From: Candidatus Woesearchaeota archaeon
GTDB lineage: Archaea > Nanobdellota > Nanobdellia > Woesearchaeales > GW2011-AR4
DNA length: 5,872 nucleotides
Direction: 5' to 3'
Assembly (NCBI GenBank): GCA_016185865.1
Contig: JACPMU010000032.1
Location: 1-5,872, forward strand
The translations under genes were made by a program, and so were the position numbers. Below, one piece after another: positions 5,513 through 5,872 of the stretch (its first letter is position 1; each line of letters opens with the position of its first letter). The notes under the pieces were generated by a model, which made no database searches, had not been told where the DNA came from, and worked only from the letters and a program-made list of their open reading frames with translations.

Positions 5513-5872
5513 TCAAAGCTCCTTCTGGTCAACCGGAATGTGTATCAGCTCTATCCCCAGCCTTTTGGCAACATCAAAAGTCCTCTCATCCCTGTAGAAT
5601 TCCCCATAATATATTTTCTTTACGCCTGCATTTGCGACCATCTTGAAGCAGCTCCAGCAGGGGCTTGCTGTTATGTAGACTTCGGAGCCTTCTATTCTAA
5701 CCCCATTTTTTGCAGCCTGCAGAACAGCGTTTGTCTCTGCATGGATTGTTGCAACGCAATGCCCGTCCTCCATCAAGTGGACGACTTCATCGCAATGGGG
5801 CATTCCCCTTATGCTTCCATTATAGCCTGTTGAGAGTATTGTTTTATCTCTTACGATGACAGAGCCTACATG
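5513..5872 (-). CDS. dCMP deaminase (cytidine/deoxycytidylate deaminase family), N-terminus cut by right edge
   Basis: The open frame enters from the right edge and ends at TGA 5515-5513, giving 119 visible codons. The enzyme deaminates dCMP to dUMP, feeding thymidylate synthesis, and is a cytosolic zinc enzyme. Visible residues begin HVGSVIVRDKTILSTGYNGS, the usual substrate-binding strand, and then MPHCDEV. The zinc and catalytic signature HAE is in TIHAETNA (fragment His44, Glu46), with the zinc cysteines in SPCWSC (Cys72, Cys75). The GEFYRDERTFDVAKRLGIELIHIP end is typical of dCMP deaminases and of competence-type ComEB proteins. The internal Met at 5803 is not the start, because conserved sequence continues upstream of it. 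Roughly 20-40 N-terminal residues should lie beyond the window. All visible active-site residues are present. Confidence 0.93.
   Translation of the reverse strand, partial: HVGSVIVRDKTILSTGYNGSIRGMPHCDEVVHLMEDGHCVATIHAETNAVLQAAKNGVRIEGSEVYITASPCWSCFKMVANAGVKKIYYGEFYRDERTFDVAKRLGIELIHIPVDQKEL

Noticed and set aside
5540..5833. Plus-strand open frame opposite dCMP deaminase
   Set aside because: The minus strand encodes the HAE and PCWSC zinc motifs here; the plus-strand frame is a by-product.

Overview
This window looks like a stretch of an AT-rich archaeal chromosome, perhaps from a small-genome (DPANN-type) lineage. The evidence is indirect. TATA-box/BRE-like promoters lie 25-29 bp upstream of several start codons, which is the spacing expected of leaderless archaeal transcripts. 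There are few Shine-Dalgarno sites. The small DNA-binding regulator belongs to a family I associate with archaea (COG2522-like). No rRNA, tRNA, CRISPR array or transposase gene was seen, and no gene-free stretch exceeds about 120 bp.

Region 1 (about 1-2960, minus strand) is an iron-sulfur assembly operon, read right to left. It starts with a small helix-turn-helix regulator carrying a C-x2-H-x9-C-x2-C cluster (2842-2441). Complete sufB follows (2409-1000), then sufD (892 to beyond the left edge). The promoter in front of the regulator has a BRE-like sequence, a TATA box and a perfect 14-bp palindrome where a repressor would block initiation. sufC, the ATPase gene, is not between regulator, sufB and sufD. 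A hairpin followed by a U5 run sits between sufB and sufD. The arrangement suggests that the regulator senses Fe-S or metal status through its cysteines and controls its own operon; this is inference.

Region 2 (about 2959-5021) holds an unrecognised 319-residue minus-strand protein and, divergently, a plus-strand ThiF/MoeB/HesA-type E1-like adenylyltransferase. The E1-like gene carries two scars. One is a GC-rich, strongly self-complementary insertion of about 70 bp that stays in frame and adds about 20 residues just before the second zinc-binding cysteine pair. The other is a premature stop at 4970-4972; a peptide resembling the family's normal C-terminal tail (DEKEAKSLYSRFVGN) follows immediately in another frame. 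The gene has probably lost its C-terminal end through an out-of-frame deletion.

Region 3 (5045-5872, minus strand) contains a 142-residue all-helical protein of unknown function with its own promoter. Upstream of it is a dCMP deaminase gene whose N-terminus is cut by the right edge.
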